DNA of 64,000 bases from Kaistia soli DSM 19436 (GTDB lineage: Bacteria > Pseudomonadota > Alphaproteobacteria > Rhizobiales > Kaistiaceae): the NCBI RefSeq assembly GCF_900129325.1, contig NZ_FQUP01000001.1, positions 1,592,615 through 1,656,614 of the forward strand, read 5' to 3'. Made by a program: the position numbers and the translations under genes. The notes under the pieces were generated by a model. That model ran no database searches. It was not told the origin of the DNA and saw only the letters and a list, made by a program, of their open reading frames with translations. Of the stretch, positions 8,469-17,458 are shown piece after piece (within the stretch, counting starts at the first letter, position 1; each line of letters begins with the position of its first letter).

Positions 8469-8482
8469 CTGGATATATCCAG
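8469..8482. promoter_or_regulatory. perfect 14-bp palindrome CTGGATATATCCAG, candidate GntR operator
   Basis: Lies in the 164-bp region between the divergently transcribed binding-protein gene (start 8384) and GntR gene (start 8549). The palindrome is AT-centred in otherwise GC-rich DNA, and its length and position are what a HutC-type GntR dimer would use. Inference: the adjacent regulator binds here to control the transporter and itself. Confidence 0.6.
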
Positions 8483-8548
8483 GCATGTCAATATGGTCGT
8501 GTAGCCGGCTAGCCACGAAGAGGGCACCCGGCGGCAGGGAGACACAGG

Positions 8549-9415
8549 ATGGCAGCGGGGACGGGCCGGTTTCTTTCCGGCCAGGACGGAGCGAGCGCCG
8601 CCGGGCGCGTTATCGACGACGAGCCCTTGCCGGTTGGCGACGACCAGTTCGGCGCGGCAGCGGGCATCAGCCGTGCCGACCCGCGGCCGCTGCATCGCCA
8701 GGTCCATGGCGCCATCATCGAAGCGATCGAGGCCGGCCGACTTCCCCGGAACGGCAAGCTGCCGTCCGAAAGGGAACTGGTCGACCTTTACGGCGTCAGC
8801 CGAATCACCATTCGCCATGCCATGCGCGATCTGGTGCAGCAGGGTTTCCTGCAGAGCCAGCCGGGCAAGGGCTTCTATGTCGCCGCGCCCCAGCGCGGCT
8901 TCGAACTGCATCTCCTGAAGAGCTTCACCGCAACGGCGCTGGCGAATGGCCGCAACCCCGGCCAGCGTCTCATCGAAGCGCGCATCTATCGTGCACCGCT
9001 CGAGATCACGCGGCCGCTGTTCCTGCCGGAGGGCGCGGAGGTCGTGGTGCTGTCGCGCCTGAGGCTGCTTGATGATGTGCCTGTGGTGATCCAGACCGAC
9101 TGGATGTCCGCCGCGCGCGCGCCCGGATTGATCGACCTCGACTGGTCATCGCCGAACCGTTCGCTTTATGCCGAGATCCGCGAGCGCTATCGCATCCGCC
9201 CGGTGCGTGGCCAGACGACGCTGAGCGCCCGGCTGGCGAGCCAGGATGAATCGGAGCGGCTCGGCCTCGCGCCGCCGGCCGCTGTTCTCACCGTCGACCA
9301 GATCGCCTTCGACGCCCGCAACCGGGCCGTCAACCTGACGACGCTGGTGCACCATCCTGAACGATACCCGTTGACGCTCGCCCAGTCAGAGAGTGGCGAC
9401 ATCGAACAGATTTGA
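8549..9415 (+). CDS. GntR/HutC-family transcriptional regulator
   Basis: 288 residues. An N-terminal tail of about 45 residues precedes a winged helix (LPSERELVDLYGVSRITIRH, residues ~70-90, is the helix-turn-helix). The C-terminal UTRA effector domain runs from about 125 to the end. GGGAGA lies 9 bases before the ATG. It is divergent from the sugar ABC operon and is therefore its likely local repressor, with the transported sugar or its phosphate as inducer (inference). Confidence 0.85.
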   Translation: MAAGTGRFLSGQDGASAAGRVIDDEPLPVGDDQFGAAAGISRADPRPLHRQVHGAIIEAIEAGRLPRNGKLPSERELVDLYGVSRITIRHAMRDLVQQGFLQSQPGKGFYVAAPQRGFELHLLKSFTATALANGRNPGQRLIEARIYRAPLEITRPLFLPEGAEVVVLSRLRLLDDVPVVIQTDWMSAARAPGLIDLDWSSPNRSLYAEIRERYRIRPVRGQTTLSARLASQDESERLGLAPPAAVLTVDQIAFDARNRAVNLTTLVHHPERYPLTLAQSESGDIEQI

Positions 9416-9504
9416 GGGGCGAGCAGCGCCACCTGCGTTTGAAGCCCTGATAATGCCGCCATCTCAGGGAAGGGAATGGCCTTGAGCGTCCGTCGGTTGG
9501 GCCG

Positions 9505-11079
9505 TCAGAGACGCTTGCCACTTCCTGACAGGCTGCGGCTGATGCCCCGACGCAGTTTCGTCAGCCGGGCAACGAGGCCGCGGGGCCGTGCAGCCGCTTC
9601 CTGCTGCCGTCGCTCAGCCTCGTCGCGAGCCGCGGCAGCCGATGCCTCTTCCGCCGCGCGCACGGCAAGGAAGCTGGCGCGTTCCGCACGGACGTTGGGC
9701 GTCGAGATGCGCGGCGCGACCTGCTCGCGGAGACGGATCGGCGATTGCGGGATGAAACCAGCCGATGTCGCGATGACCGGTTCCTGTGCAACGCCGCGCG
9801 TCGCTTGCTGTCGCGCTCCGAGCAGGCTTTCGAAGAGCGCTTCGTAATGTTCGGCCTGCCGATCGAGTGTCGCCTCGGCAAGGATGTCATTGCGCGCGAT
9901 GCGGCCGAGGCCCACCGCCCTGGCGGGAGACGTGACGAGGCTAAGGACGGCGTCGGCGAGCGCGCTGACATCGCCCGGCGCCACGAGCCTCCCATTGATG
10001 CCGTCGCGGATCATGTCGTTCATGCCCCCGACCGCAAAGGCGACGACCGGTACGCCGCTGGCCATCGCCTCCATCATCACATTGGGCTGGTTGTCTTCGA
10101 GCGAGGGAAGGATCAGGAGATCGGCGGCGTTGTAGATGAATGCCAGATGCTGATCGCTGCTGACGAAACCGAAGGACGTCACGGGGATCCCCAGTGACCG
10201 GATCTCGGGCGTCGCCTCGCCGAAAACCAGCAGAGCCAGTTCACCGACGCACTCGGCACCGTTCTCCGGCAGCCTGCGGTTCAGCAACTCGATCGCCTCG
10301 ATCAGGAGGCTGAACCCTTTGCGCACTTCATCGGTGTAATGGGCGCCGAACAGAATGTAGCGGGTCGACGGATCGAGACCCAGCGCCCGCCGTGCTTCGG
10401 CCTTGTCCATGGGCCGAAAGAGGTCCGTCTCGATGGCGTTGGAAATCCGATGCACCGATCCCAGCTCGAATACGCCCGACCGGGACGCGCAGTCGGCGAG
10501 CCAGTGCGACGGCGCCACGGCGGCGACATTCGCCTGCCGATAGTTCAGACGCTTGGCGGCGATCAGGGCAGAGGTCATCGCCAGCGTGTCGTCGCTAACT
10601 TGCGAGCAAGGCGCGCAGTCGCGCTCGAAGCCGTCGCAGCCGGCCGAATAGTGGCAGCCGCCGGTGAAGTGACCCATGTCATGCAGCGTGAAGACGACGG
10701 GCTTTCCGAGAGCGATCAGAAGCCCGGCCATCTCCGGACTGAGCATGAAGTTCGACCAGTGGATGTTGACGACATCGTAGCTGCCGTCACGGATCAGCTC
10801 CAAAAGATCGAAACCCTTGCTCTGGAATGAAAAGAACGTGTTGGAACGCGGGGTCCGACGGGAATGCAGATAGTCGTTGTCGATGAACTGCGCGCAGTCA
10901 TCGTCTTCGGGGGGAACGCCATCGGATTCAACGACGATCGCGTTGGGTTGGGCGTGATTTCGGGTCGCCTGGATGATGTTGACCGCGTGTCCCCGCGCTG
11001 ACAAACCGCTTGCCAGCCGCTGCATGGCGCGCGGTGCACCGCCGCCGCCGCCGTCTGTACTCAGGATCGCGATCTTCAT
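9505..11079 (-). CDS. family-4 glycosyltransferase (GT-B fold)
   Basis: 524 residues. The N-terminus MKIAILSTDGGGGGAPRAM is a glycine-rich GT-B acceptor-domain loop. VVFTLHDMGHFTGGCHYSAG and a Cys cluster follow, then the donor-site region with the E-x7-E type motif (LPSLEDNQPNVMMEAMASGV). The sequence resembles colanic-acid/amylovoran-type transferases. A ~100-residue Arg/Ala-rich C-terminal tail is extra. The start at 11079 is chosen by homology; the frame runs open further upstream without protein character. It is the last gene of the glycan cluster. Confidence 0.82.
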   Translation of the reverse strand: MKIAILSTDGGGGGAPRAMQRLASGLSARGHAVNIIQATRNHAQPNAIVVESDGVPPEDDDCAQFIDNDYLHSRRTPRSNTFFSFQSKGFDLLELIRDGSYDVVNIHWSNFMLSPEMAGLLIALGKPVVFTLHDMGHFTGGCHYSAGCDGFERDCAPCSQVSDDTLAMTSALIAAKRLNYRQANVAAVAPSHWLADCASRSGVFELGSVHRISNAIETDLFRPMDKAEARRALGLDPSTRYILFGAHYTDEVRKGFSLLIEAIELLNRRLPENGAECVGELALLVFGEATPEIRSLGIPVTSFGFVSSDQHLAFIYNAADLLILPSLEDNQPNVMMEAMASGVPVVAFAVGGMNDMIRDGINGRLVAPGDVSALADAVLSLVTSPARAVGLGRIARNDILAEATLDRQAEHYEALFESLLGARQQATRGVAQEPVIATSAGFIPQSPIRLREQVAPRISTPNVRAERASFLAVRAAEEASAAAARDEAERRQQEAAARPRGLVARLTKLRRGISRSLSGSGKRL

Positions 11080-11200
11080 CGAATTGCTGCTTCGGCCTTC
11101 ACCTTCAGATGCATATATCTTGGACTGTTCATCTCCTCCAGCGCCATCGATAGGGGCCAGGAGCTCAGCCGCTCGGACGACAGAGGCCGCGCCGCCTCGG

Positions 11201-12373
11201 TCAAGGCGCCGGCTGCCGGCCGTCTCGGCGGCGCCAGCGACGCCAGCGCTTTTCCAGAACCTTGCCGATCGCCGCGGCCACGCGCCAGAGGTCTCCGAAA
11301 CCCGCTGCCAGGACACCCAGGGTCGGTGTCTCTTGAGTCACCTTCTCATTGATCGCAAGCGACAGTGGCTTGCCGAGTTCACGCCTGATGACCGGTGCGC
11401 CGGGCTCCGCCTTGGCGGTCGCCTGGCTCTCGCCCGTGGCCGCACCGCGGCGCTCGTCGATCACGGCTTTCCGGACCGCCTCACCTTCCGAGCGCTGTGA
11501 CCAGGGATCATCCGAGACGCCGGGAAACGACATCTCCGCGATGAGGCTGACAGCATGCTGGCTGGACATGGTGTGGATCAGGTGAAGCGTCAGGTCGGCC
11601 AGCGCATAGTGCCGCTGTCCCGGATCGGGATCGACACTGTAGAACTCGTCAATATTGCCGAGGCGCTCGGCGAGCTGTTCCGCCAAATGCTTGTCGGCGA
11701 GAGGAAGTCGAGCCTGCTCCAACAGATAGGCTTCGCTGATCGCGGCGAATTCGTGCCACTCGCCATCATTCCATGCCTGCTCATGGCTGTGGTGCAGAAG
11801 GATCGGATCGGACACAAGCGACAGCGGCGCGTAGAGGCTCGCCGCGACCGGCAGCACATAGTCCCACCAGGGGACACCGAGCTGATACGGGCGGCTGTTC
11901 AATCCCGTGAGGGCAGGCGCAATCAAAGCCGGCGTAAAGGCGAACAGATCGACCCCGATTTCGTATTGTCGACCTTCGCGCCGCGTCAGGGACGGTACTT
12001 CCCAGCGATGCAGGATCACGCTGGACTGGCGCGCGAGACGGCCCATGCGCGACGCAAGGTCCGTGCATTGCGGCATGAAGATATCGGCGTTGATGATGCC
12101 GATCGGCTCAGTCGGAGGCAGATCGGCCAGGACAGCCGCGAGGGACGGCATCTTGCGGGCGCCGGGCGGCAAGACTTCGTCGACAAACCGGTAGGTGACG
12201 CCCGGCAGGCCGGCACCGATCAGGTCGCGCTCGGCCTCGTTGTGGACTGAGAGTACGTCGAAGCCATTCGCCTGCCACGATCCAACGCAACGCTTCACCA
12301 GATCCTGACCGACGTCGACGCCATCTTCGTCAAGTCGCTTCAGGAGCGGAAAGGCGGAGGTGATCAGCAGCAA
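11201..12373 (-). CDS. uncharacterised glycosyltransferase-like protein
   Basis: 390 residues, soluble. The stretch EPIGIINADIFMPQ looks like a GT-A nucleotide-sugar site with an acidic motif, and the region PYQLGVPWWDYVLPV is well conserved in character, but I cannot assign a CAZy family. The C-terminal ~90 residues are low complexity and end in a strongly basic Arg/Trp tail that could contact membrane. It sits inside a run of transferase genes on the same strand, 70 bases after the coiled-coil gene, supporting a role in glycan assembly. Confidence 0.55.
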   Translation of the reverse strand: MLLITSAFPLLKRLDEDGVDVGQDLVKRCVGSWQANGFDVLSVHNEAERDLIGAGLPGVTYRFVDEVLPPGARKMPSLAAVLADLPPTEPIGIINADIFMPQCTDLASRMGRLARQSSVILHRWEVPSLTRREGRQYEIGVDLFAFTPALIAPALTGLNSRPYQLGVPWWDYVLPVAASLYAPLSLVSDPILLHHSHEQAWNDGEWHEFAAISEAYLLEQARLPLADKHLAEQLAERLGNIDEFYSVDPDPGQRHYALADLTLHLIHTMSSQHAVSLIAEMSFPGVSDDPWSQRSEGEAVRKAVIDERRGAATGESQATAKAEPGAPVIRRELGKPLSLAINEKVTQETPTLGVLAAGFGDLWRVAAAIGKVLEKRWRRWRRRDGRQPAP

Positions 12374-12443
12374 CGACTGACCCTTTCGAGGTCCGGCTTC
12401 GGTCGTTGCGTGTGCCGGCCGGCGCGGAACGACGCGGCACGGA

Positions 12444-12794
12444 TCACGGTTTGAATATGCGTCGGATCAGACGCGACAGCGAGGATCGTCCGCCCTGTCC
12501 AAACTCGGCCGGACCAGATGAGGAGGCATCCGAGGCGGCGTGCAGGCCTCCAGAGCGGAGCGACTGAAGCTCGTCCTCCAGGCGGTGGATCTGGCGCTGC
12601 AGGTCAAGGTTGAGCGCTCGCTGTTCGACCAGTTCGCGTCCGATAGCGACCGTCCGGTCCGACTGCTCGAGGAAGCGGTCGAGCTTCCTGGTCCAGCTTG
12701 CCAGTTGTGCCTCAACCGAGTCCTGGTTTGGCAATGGCGGGACGGCGGCCACGCCGGGGCCGCTCGATGCCGGGGTCAACGTGTCATCACTCAT
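12444..12794 (-). CDS. small coiled-coil protein of the glycan locus
   Basis: 116 residues. A Pro-rich N-terminus is followed by a predicted coiled coil (about residues 30-82, leucine heptads around RALNLDLQRQIHRLEDELQ), then a Gly/Ser linker and a basic end (RSSLSRLIRRIFKP). Its start overlaps the stop of the large transferase gene by 4 bases, so it is coupled to it. The terminal coiled coil of the GT2 protein encoded at 17455-19029 has a similar character. Inference: a scaffold or chain-length ruler in the same assembly. No known family. Confidence 0.6.
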   Translation of the reverse strand: MSDDTLTPASSGPGVAAVPPLPNQDSVEAQLASWTRKLDRFLEQSDRTVAIGRELVEQRALNLDLQRQIHRLEDELQSLRSGGLHAASDASSSGPAEFGQGGRSSLSRLIRRIFKP

Positions 12795-15091
12795 GCTGCT
12801 TGGCTCTCAGACGCGGCCACCGCGTCGCGCTTTGGCCTGCTTACCAGAATTCCCGACAGGAATATCCCGATCTGGCGTGTATCCCCACCCTTGCCCTGCT
12901 CGGCTGGGGAGATCGTGTAGGCGCAGCGAAGACGCAGCTTGAGCCGTGCGGTTTCGCTCTTGAAATGCACCAGCCGGCTGAGGTGTTGCTGCTGCCAGGT
13001 GCGGGCCGGCCCACGAAACACCGGTTCGCCATTGATCTGGATATCGATCGATTGCGGACGGCCAGTCGCGCCGGCGACCGTGAACGCCAATTCGACATTC
13101 GCTTCGGACACGCGCTCGCTCAGCAGAAGCTCGATCTCGGATTCGGTTGCCGCCGTCCAGACGCCGCCATCTTCGTGCGGATTGAGATTGGCCCGTCGTT
13201 CGTTGATGACGAGCCCGCGCAGCGGTGTGAATGCGTCGATCGGCAGCCGAGGCGGGCGTGAGGCTTGATCCGCGATGGCGGGGGCGAGCGTGGCAATCGA
13301 CCGGCTCGTGCTGAAGCGAAACCCGTCGCCCATCACTTCCTGATTGAGACGGATCGAGAGGCGGTCGAGCGAGTGCTGCCAGACCGACAGGTCGACCGCG
13401 TCCATCGAATTGCCGGTGCTGGCCGAACGCCAGTTCCAGAGCGCCGTCGGGGAGGGGCTGAGCCGGAATGCGCCGAAGCGGGCCAGCATCAGGTAAAGAT
13501 ACATGTCCTCGGCGACGGTCAGCGCGGGATCGACGAGCGTCCGGTCATCAAGACATGACGCGCGCGCGATCCAGGCATTGGACTGGATGTAGTTGTCGAA
13601 ATTGACCAGGCGGATCAGGTCGAACCCGTCCATGAATTTCAGTTCGCGGAGCTCCGGCACCTCGATGTCCATCGGGCCGGTGAAATTCGGCTGGCTCATG
13701 AACTCGATGGGATCTTCCTCGACGCGCACCACGCCGCCGTAATAGAGCGGATGGCCGGGATGGTCGCGCGCGGTCGCCAGCAGATGACCGAAATGGTCCG
13801 GCATCACCGTGTCGTCGTCATCGAGCATGGCGAAATACGGCGCCGTGACCTGGCGGAGGCCGGCCCAGAGGGTGGAACTCCGGAGGCCGGTGTTGGCGCA
13901 GCGGAGGTAATCGATCGAAAGGCGCTCTGTCCGTTCGGATGTCGCCAGCGCAGCAACGTCATCGCGTCCGTTGTAATCGGCCAGGATCACCCGGTAACGG
14001 CCGACGCTCTGGTCGGCAATCGAGCGCAGCGATCGCTTGACGAAATCGAGCGTCCGGCCTCCGGTGCGAATGATGATGTCGACCAGCGGCGCGTCAGGCG
14101 CACCCGATGACGCCGCGGCGAATTCGGCGCCGGAGCGGTAAGTCTTCCGAAGATGCTCCTTCGCTTCCGTGACGAAATCGCAGCAGCGGTCGACGGCGTC
14201 CTCAAGGCTGAAGTCGCGCTTGAGGATGTCATGGCTCCGGCGCGCCATGGCGCCAGCAGCGGCAGGGTCGGCATTGGCGAAGGCAATGATCTCGCGAACG
14301 CGCGCGGCGTTGATTTCCGGGGCCTGCGTCAGATCGAGCCGGAATACGCTGTCGCCGAGAACGCGCCCCGCGAAGGGAATTTCATCGGTGATGATCAGGC
14401 AACCGGCCGCCGCCGCTTCGAACAGCCGCATCGATGGCGTGTCCGCCGCCCGGTGGTCGTCCTTGTGCACGCAGAGCGCGATACCGTGACGCGCGAGAGC
14501 CGCCTGCATCGAGATGCCGTCATAAGGCACTTCGCCGCGGAATGAGCCCTCATAGCCACGCCAGTTGCCCGCCGGGCCATACAAGGCGATGTCGCCCGAG
14601 GCGTGCAACTGCTCGAGAAGGCCGGAATGGCGCTTCCCGTCCCAATGGACGCCGACATAGACCAGTTCGTAGGCATGCCCATCCGGTCGCGGCACGAAGT
14701 CCGTTGCGGGCGCCGTCGGCAGGAACAGGAAGTCCGAACGCGGCTTCTGCGTGCCGGTTGAGAATTCGAGATCGTCGAGGAACTGCCCGACATGGGGCGA
14801 TCCGACGAGATAGGCATCGTGCGAGAGGATCGAGCGGATCCGCAGCGGATCGCCGGCATAGAAGGCCGGCGGACTCCACAAGGCACCCACCGTGAAGAAC
14901 GGCGTCAGCTTCGGCGTGAATTCATGCGTTGCGATGACGAAATCCGGGGCGCAGCAATGGATATCATCCGAAGTGACGACCTCGTAAGCGTGGTGTCCCC
15001 TGGCTTCGGCGACCCGCTTGAACCGCTTGATATACTCGACCTCGGCGGTGCTCGCCATGGTGGGGAAGGCGTTGACGAGGGCAATATGCAT
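12791..15091 (-). CDS. two-domain glycosyltransferase (CgeB-like GT plus GT2) with C-terminal beta domain
   Basis: 766 residues. Residues 1-320 form a GT-B-like module ending in a DUF3880/CgeB-type Glyco_trans_1_2 region (PSMRLFEAAAAGCLIITDE). Residues about 335-580 are a family-2 GT-A domain starting at VDIIIRTGGRTLDFVKRSL with the metal-binding acidic motif MLDDDDTVMPD. The last ~150 residues look like a beta-sandwich (INGEPVFRGPARTW). Two catalytic modules on one chain suggest sequential sugar transfers. It is upstream of the coiled-coil gene (4-base overlap) and 129 bases downstream of the next transferase gene. Confidence 0.8.
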   Translation of the reverse strand: MHIALVNAFPTMASTAEVEYIKRFKRVAEARGHHAYEVVTSDDIHCCAPDFVIATHEFTPKLTPFFTVGALWSPPAFYAGDPLRIRSILSHDAYLVGSPHVGQFLDDLEFSTGTQKPRSDFLFLPTAPATDFVPRPDGHAYELVYVGVHWDGKRHSGLLEQLHASGDIALYGPAGNWRGYEGSFRGEVPYDGISMQAALARHGIALCVHKDDHRAADTPSMRLFEAAAAGCLIITDEIPFAGRVLGDSVFRLDLTQAPEINAARVREIIAFANADPAAAGAMARRSHDILKRDFSLEDAVDRCCDFVTEAKEHLRKTYRSGAEFAAASSGAPDAPLVDIIIRTGGRTLDFVKRSLRSIADQSVGRYRVILADYNGRDDVAALATSERTERLSIDYLRCANTGLRSSTLWAGLRQVTAPYFAMLDDDDTVMPDHFGHLLATARDHPGHPLYYGGVVRVEEDPIEFMSQPNFTGPMDIEVPELRELKFMDGFDLIRLVNFDNYIQSNAWIARASCLDDRTLVDPALTVAEDMYLYLMLARFGAFRLSPSPTALWNWRSASTGNSMDAVDLSVWQHSLDRLSIRLNQEVMGDGFRFSTSRSIATLAPAIADQASRPPRLPIDAFTPLRGLVINERRANLNPHEDGGVWTAATESEIELLLSERVSEANVELAFTVAGATGRPQSIDIQINGEPVFRGPARTWQQQHLSRLVHFKSETARLKLRLRCAYTISPAEQGKGGDTRQIGIFLSGILVSRPKRDAVAASESQAA

Positions 15092-15220
15092 GCGCCGGAA
15101 ATTCCGTGGTCACTCCTGCAATCCTAGCAGGACTGGCCGCGAACAGGTAGAGCGGCCCATCGGTGGCAGATGCCCGTTTGCCAGCGATAGGGAAGGCGCT
15201 GTGCCGAGGCGCTACCTGCC

Positions 15221-17458
15221 TCAGCGCTGTGCCCACTCCGCGTCGCTGACGTCAACGCCTGCCCGCCGGCACACCGCAAGCATCTCTTCGGCCGGGGTCT
15301 TCGCAAACCAGTCCATCATGCGCAAAAGGGGCGTTGCGCCGGGCGGTGCGACCGCCGCGATCTCGGCCCACAGTTGCGCGAACCACGGCGTCGTCGCGTC
15401 GCCGCGCGCTGCGCCATGGCGCGCATAGAACAGGATGGGCAGTATGTCCGAGCGCCGCGCATCCTCATGCATCAGCAGATAGTAGCGGGTATCGAAGAAG
15501 GGCGAGGGATCGCGATATTCGAAGACGCCATAGCGCAGATAGTGCCTCATGGGCCCACCGCGGGTCGTCTTGGCCTCCGGGTTCTGCTCGGCATACCAGT
15601 TGTCGAAGAACAACCCGCTCTGCTTCACCATCAGCATGTCGCGCCGCATGCTGAGCGAGCGCTGCCATTTCGAGACGAGGCTGCGTGCCCGGATGGCGCT
15701 ATAACGCGGCTTGCCGAGCGCCTCGCCTTCGAGATGTTCGCGAAGTTCGGCATGGATCCGTTCCGCCGCCTCGGCATCGCCGTAACGGCCGAGCAGAGCC
15801 TTCCACTCGTCATAGGTTTCGCGACGTTTGGTCCATGACAGGCCGCCGCTCGAATAAATGGCGATCAGAGCGCCGCTGTGGTGGACGCTCGCGCCCTTCT
15901 CGCGCTGCCGGTACAGGAATTCGTGATCCGCGACGATCCGGTAGCTGGTGTCGTAGCCCGCATCGGCGAGAAGCGCGCGCCGGGTCAGCGTCGCCTGGTG
16001 GCACGGCACGCCGGCCAGCCAGCGGGCGTCAATCGCGCCGTCCTTGAGCTTCCGCCAGGTGAGCTCGAAATCGGCGGCGCGGCGCAGCACGTCGCCCTGT
16101 TCGGAACGGTAGAGATGGTGGCCGATGATGAAGTCGGGCGTAGCGTCGGCCTGAAGGCTTTCCATGGCCTCGGCGAGTGCGGTCTCGCTGGCGAAGAAAT
16201 CGCCTGCATTCATGAAGAGGATGTAGTCACCGGTGGCGAGGCGCGCCGCCTTGTTCATCGCGAAATAGGGGCCGTCATCGGCCTCGCTGACCATGGTAGC
16301 GATCTGGTCGCGATACCGCTCGATGATGCCGCCGGTGCCATCGCTCGACGCGCCGTCGACGACGACCAATTCGATATTCGGATAGGTTTGCGCCAGGATA
16401 TTGGTCAGCGTCGCCTCGAGCGTCGCCTCGGCATTGTAGGTTACGACCGCGACGCTGACGCGCGGCCCTGTCGCTCCGCCCGCCCGTTCCGGGGCCGCAT
16501 AGACGAGCGTCGGGCTTCCTGTGGTCTTTTCCGCCGCTACACCGTCGGTCCCGAGCACGAAGGCCTGGACTCGGCTGAGCGCCTCGTTCCAGCGCCGGCG
16601 GCCGAGCAGCGCGCTTTCGCGGGCTCTCTGGCCGAGCCGCGCTGCGTCGCTGAAATCGAGCGCTGTCGGCGTTCCGAGCGGCCAAAGCAGGCCGTTGACG
16701 CCATCGGCGATGTATTCGTTCATGGTCGGCTGGTCTGCCGCGACGACGGCCATGCCGCGGCACATCGCTTCGATGAAGGAAAAGCCGATGCCTTCCTGGG
16801 CGCGCGGCGCGAAATAGACATTGTGCCTGCCGAGCAGAACCTGCAGCTCATTCGGATCCTCGAACCATGACGATACGGTCAGCCGGCCGTCGACACTCGC
16901 CGCCACTGGATCGTCCGCAGCCTCGCCGGGATCGTCGGCGCTGTGGACGTGCAGGCGCTCGAAGGGCGTCGCCCCGATGAGCTTCTCGATGTCCCGCCAG
17001 CGGATAGCAGAGGTGCGCTTCCAGAAGAAGCCGCGGAGCCCGGAGAAATCCTCGACCGGCGCGAAGGCGGCAGGGTCGGGCCAATATTGCGCATAGAGCG
17101 ATGTCAGGCCGGCATGGCCGACGATCCGGTGCAACTCATGGCAGAAGGAAAGGATGCGCGCGCCGGCAAGGCGTCGCCAGTCCGCGGTGCTGAGCAGGTC
17201 CGCGCCGTCCCACATCGGCACATAGGCCACGTTCGTAGCCCCCTGGCGCAACAGCCGCTCAACCGGCTGTTCAACCTGCCAGACGATGATGCGGTCGTAG
17301 TTGCCAGCAAGAATCGGCGCGACGTCGAGCGGCCGGCGGTCCTGCCAGGAGTTATCCCAAAAGCGATCAACCTGATGGCCGTCCAGCACTTCGCGGACGA
17401 AGAAATCCGTCGACTTCGTCTTCTGGTGATAGGAGTGGTCGATGAATGCAATCTTCAT
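15221..17458 (-). CDS. GT4-GT2 fusion glycosyltransferase with C-terminal FD-YYL repeats
   Basis: 745 residues. Residues 1-310 form a family-4 GT-B domain (E-x7-E region GIGFSFIEAMCRGMAVVAAD). Residues about 330-560 are a GT2 domain (VAVVTYNAEATLEATLTNIL; DGASSDGT; FMNAGD as the acidic motif). Residues about 630-710 carry two repeats of the form WYAEQNPE...HYLRYGVFEYRDPSPFFD / YYLLMHED, the repeat found in rhamnan-type polysaccharide transferases. Start and stop of neighbouring genes overlap by 4 bases at 17455-17458. It probably adds consecutive residues to a cell-surface polysaccharide. Confidence 0.82.
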   Translation of the reverse strand: MKIAFIDHSYHQKTKSTDFFVREVLDGHQVDRFWDNSWQDRRPLDVAPILAGNYDRIIVWQVEQPVERLLRQGATNVAYVPMWDGADLLSTADWRRLAGARILSFCHELHRIVGHAGLTSLYAQYWPDPAAFAPVEDFSGLRGFFWKRTSAIRWRDIEKLIGATPFERLHVHSADDPGEAADDPVAASVDGRLTVSSWFEDPNELQVLLGRHNVYFAPRAQEGIGFSFIEAMCRGMAVVAADQPTMNEYIADGVNGLLWPLGTPTALDFSDAARLGQRARESALLGRRRWNEALSRVQAFVLGTDGVAAEKTTGSPTLVYAAPERAGGATGPRVSVAVVTYNAEATLEATLTNILAQTYPNIELVVVDGASSDGTGGIIERYRDQIATMVSEADDGPYFAMNKAARLATGDYILFMNAGDFFASETALAEAMESLQADATPDFIIGHHLYRSEQGDVLRRAADFELTWRKLKDGAIDARWLAGVPCHQATLTRRALLADAGYDTSYRIVADHEFLYRQREKGASVHHSGALIAIYSSGGLSWTKRRETYDEWKALLGRYGDAEAAERIHAELREHLEGEALGKPRYSAIRARSLVSKWQRSLSMRRDMLMVKQSGLFFDNWYAEQNPEAKTTRGGPMRHYLRYGVFEYRDPSPFFDTRYYLLMHEDARRSDILPILFYARHGAARGDATTPWFAQLWAEIAAVAPPGATPLLRMMDWFAKTPAEEMLAVCRRAGVDVSDAEWAQR

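Noticed and set aside
11080-11316. 79-codon N-terminal extension of the family-4 glycosyltransferase
   Set aside because: It overlaps the end of the upstream gene and has no protein character, whereas the internal Met begins a standard GT-B N-terminus.
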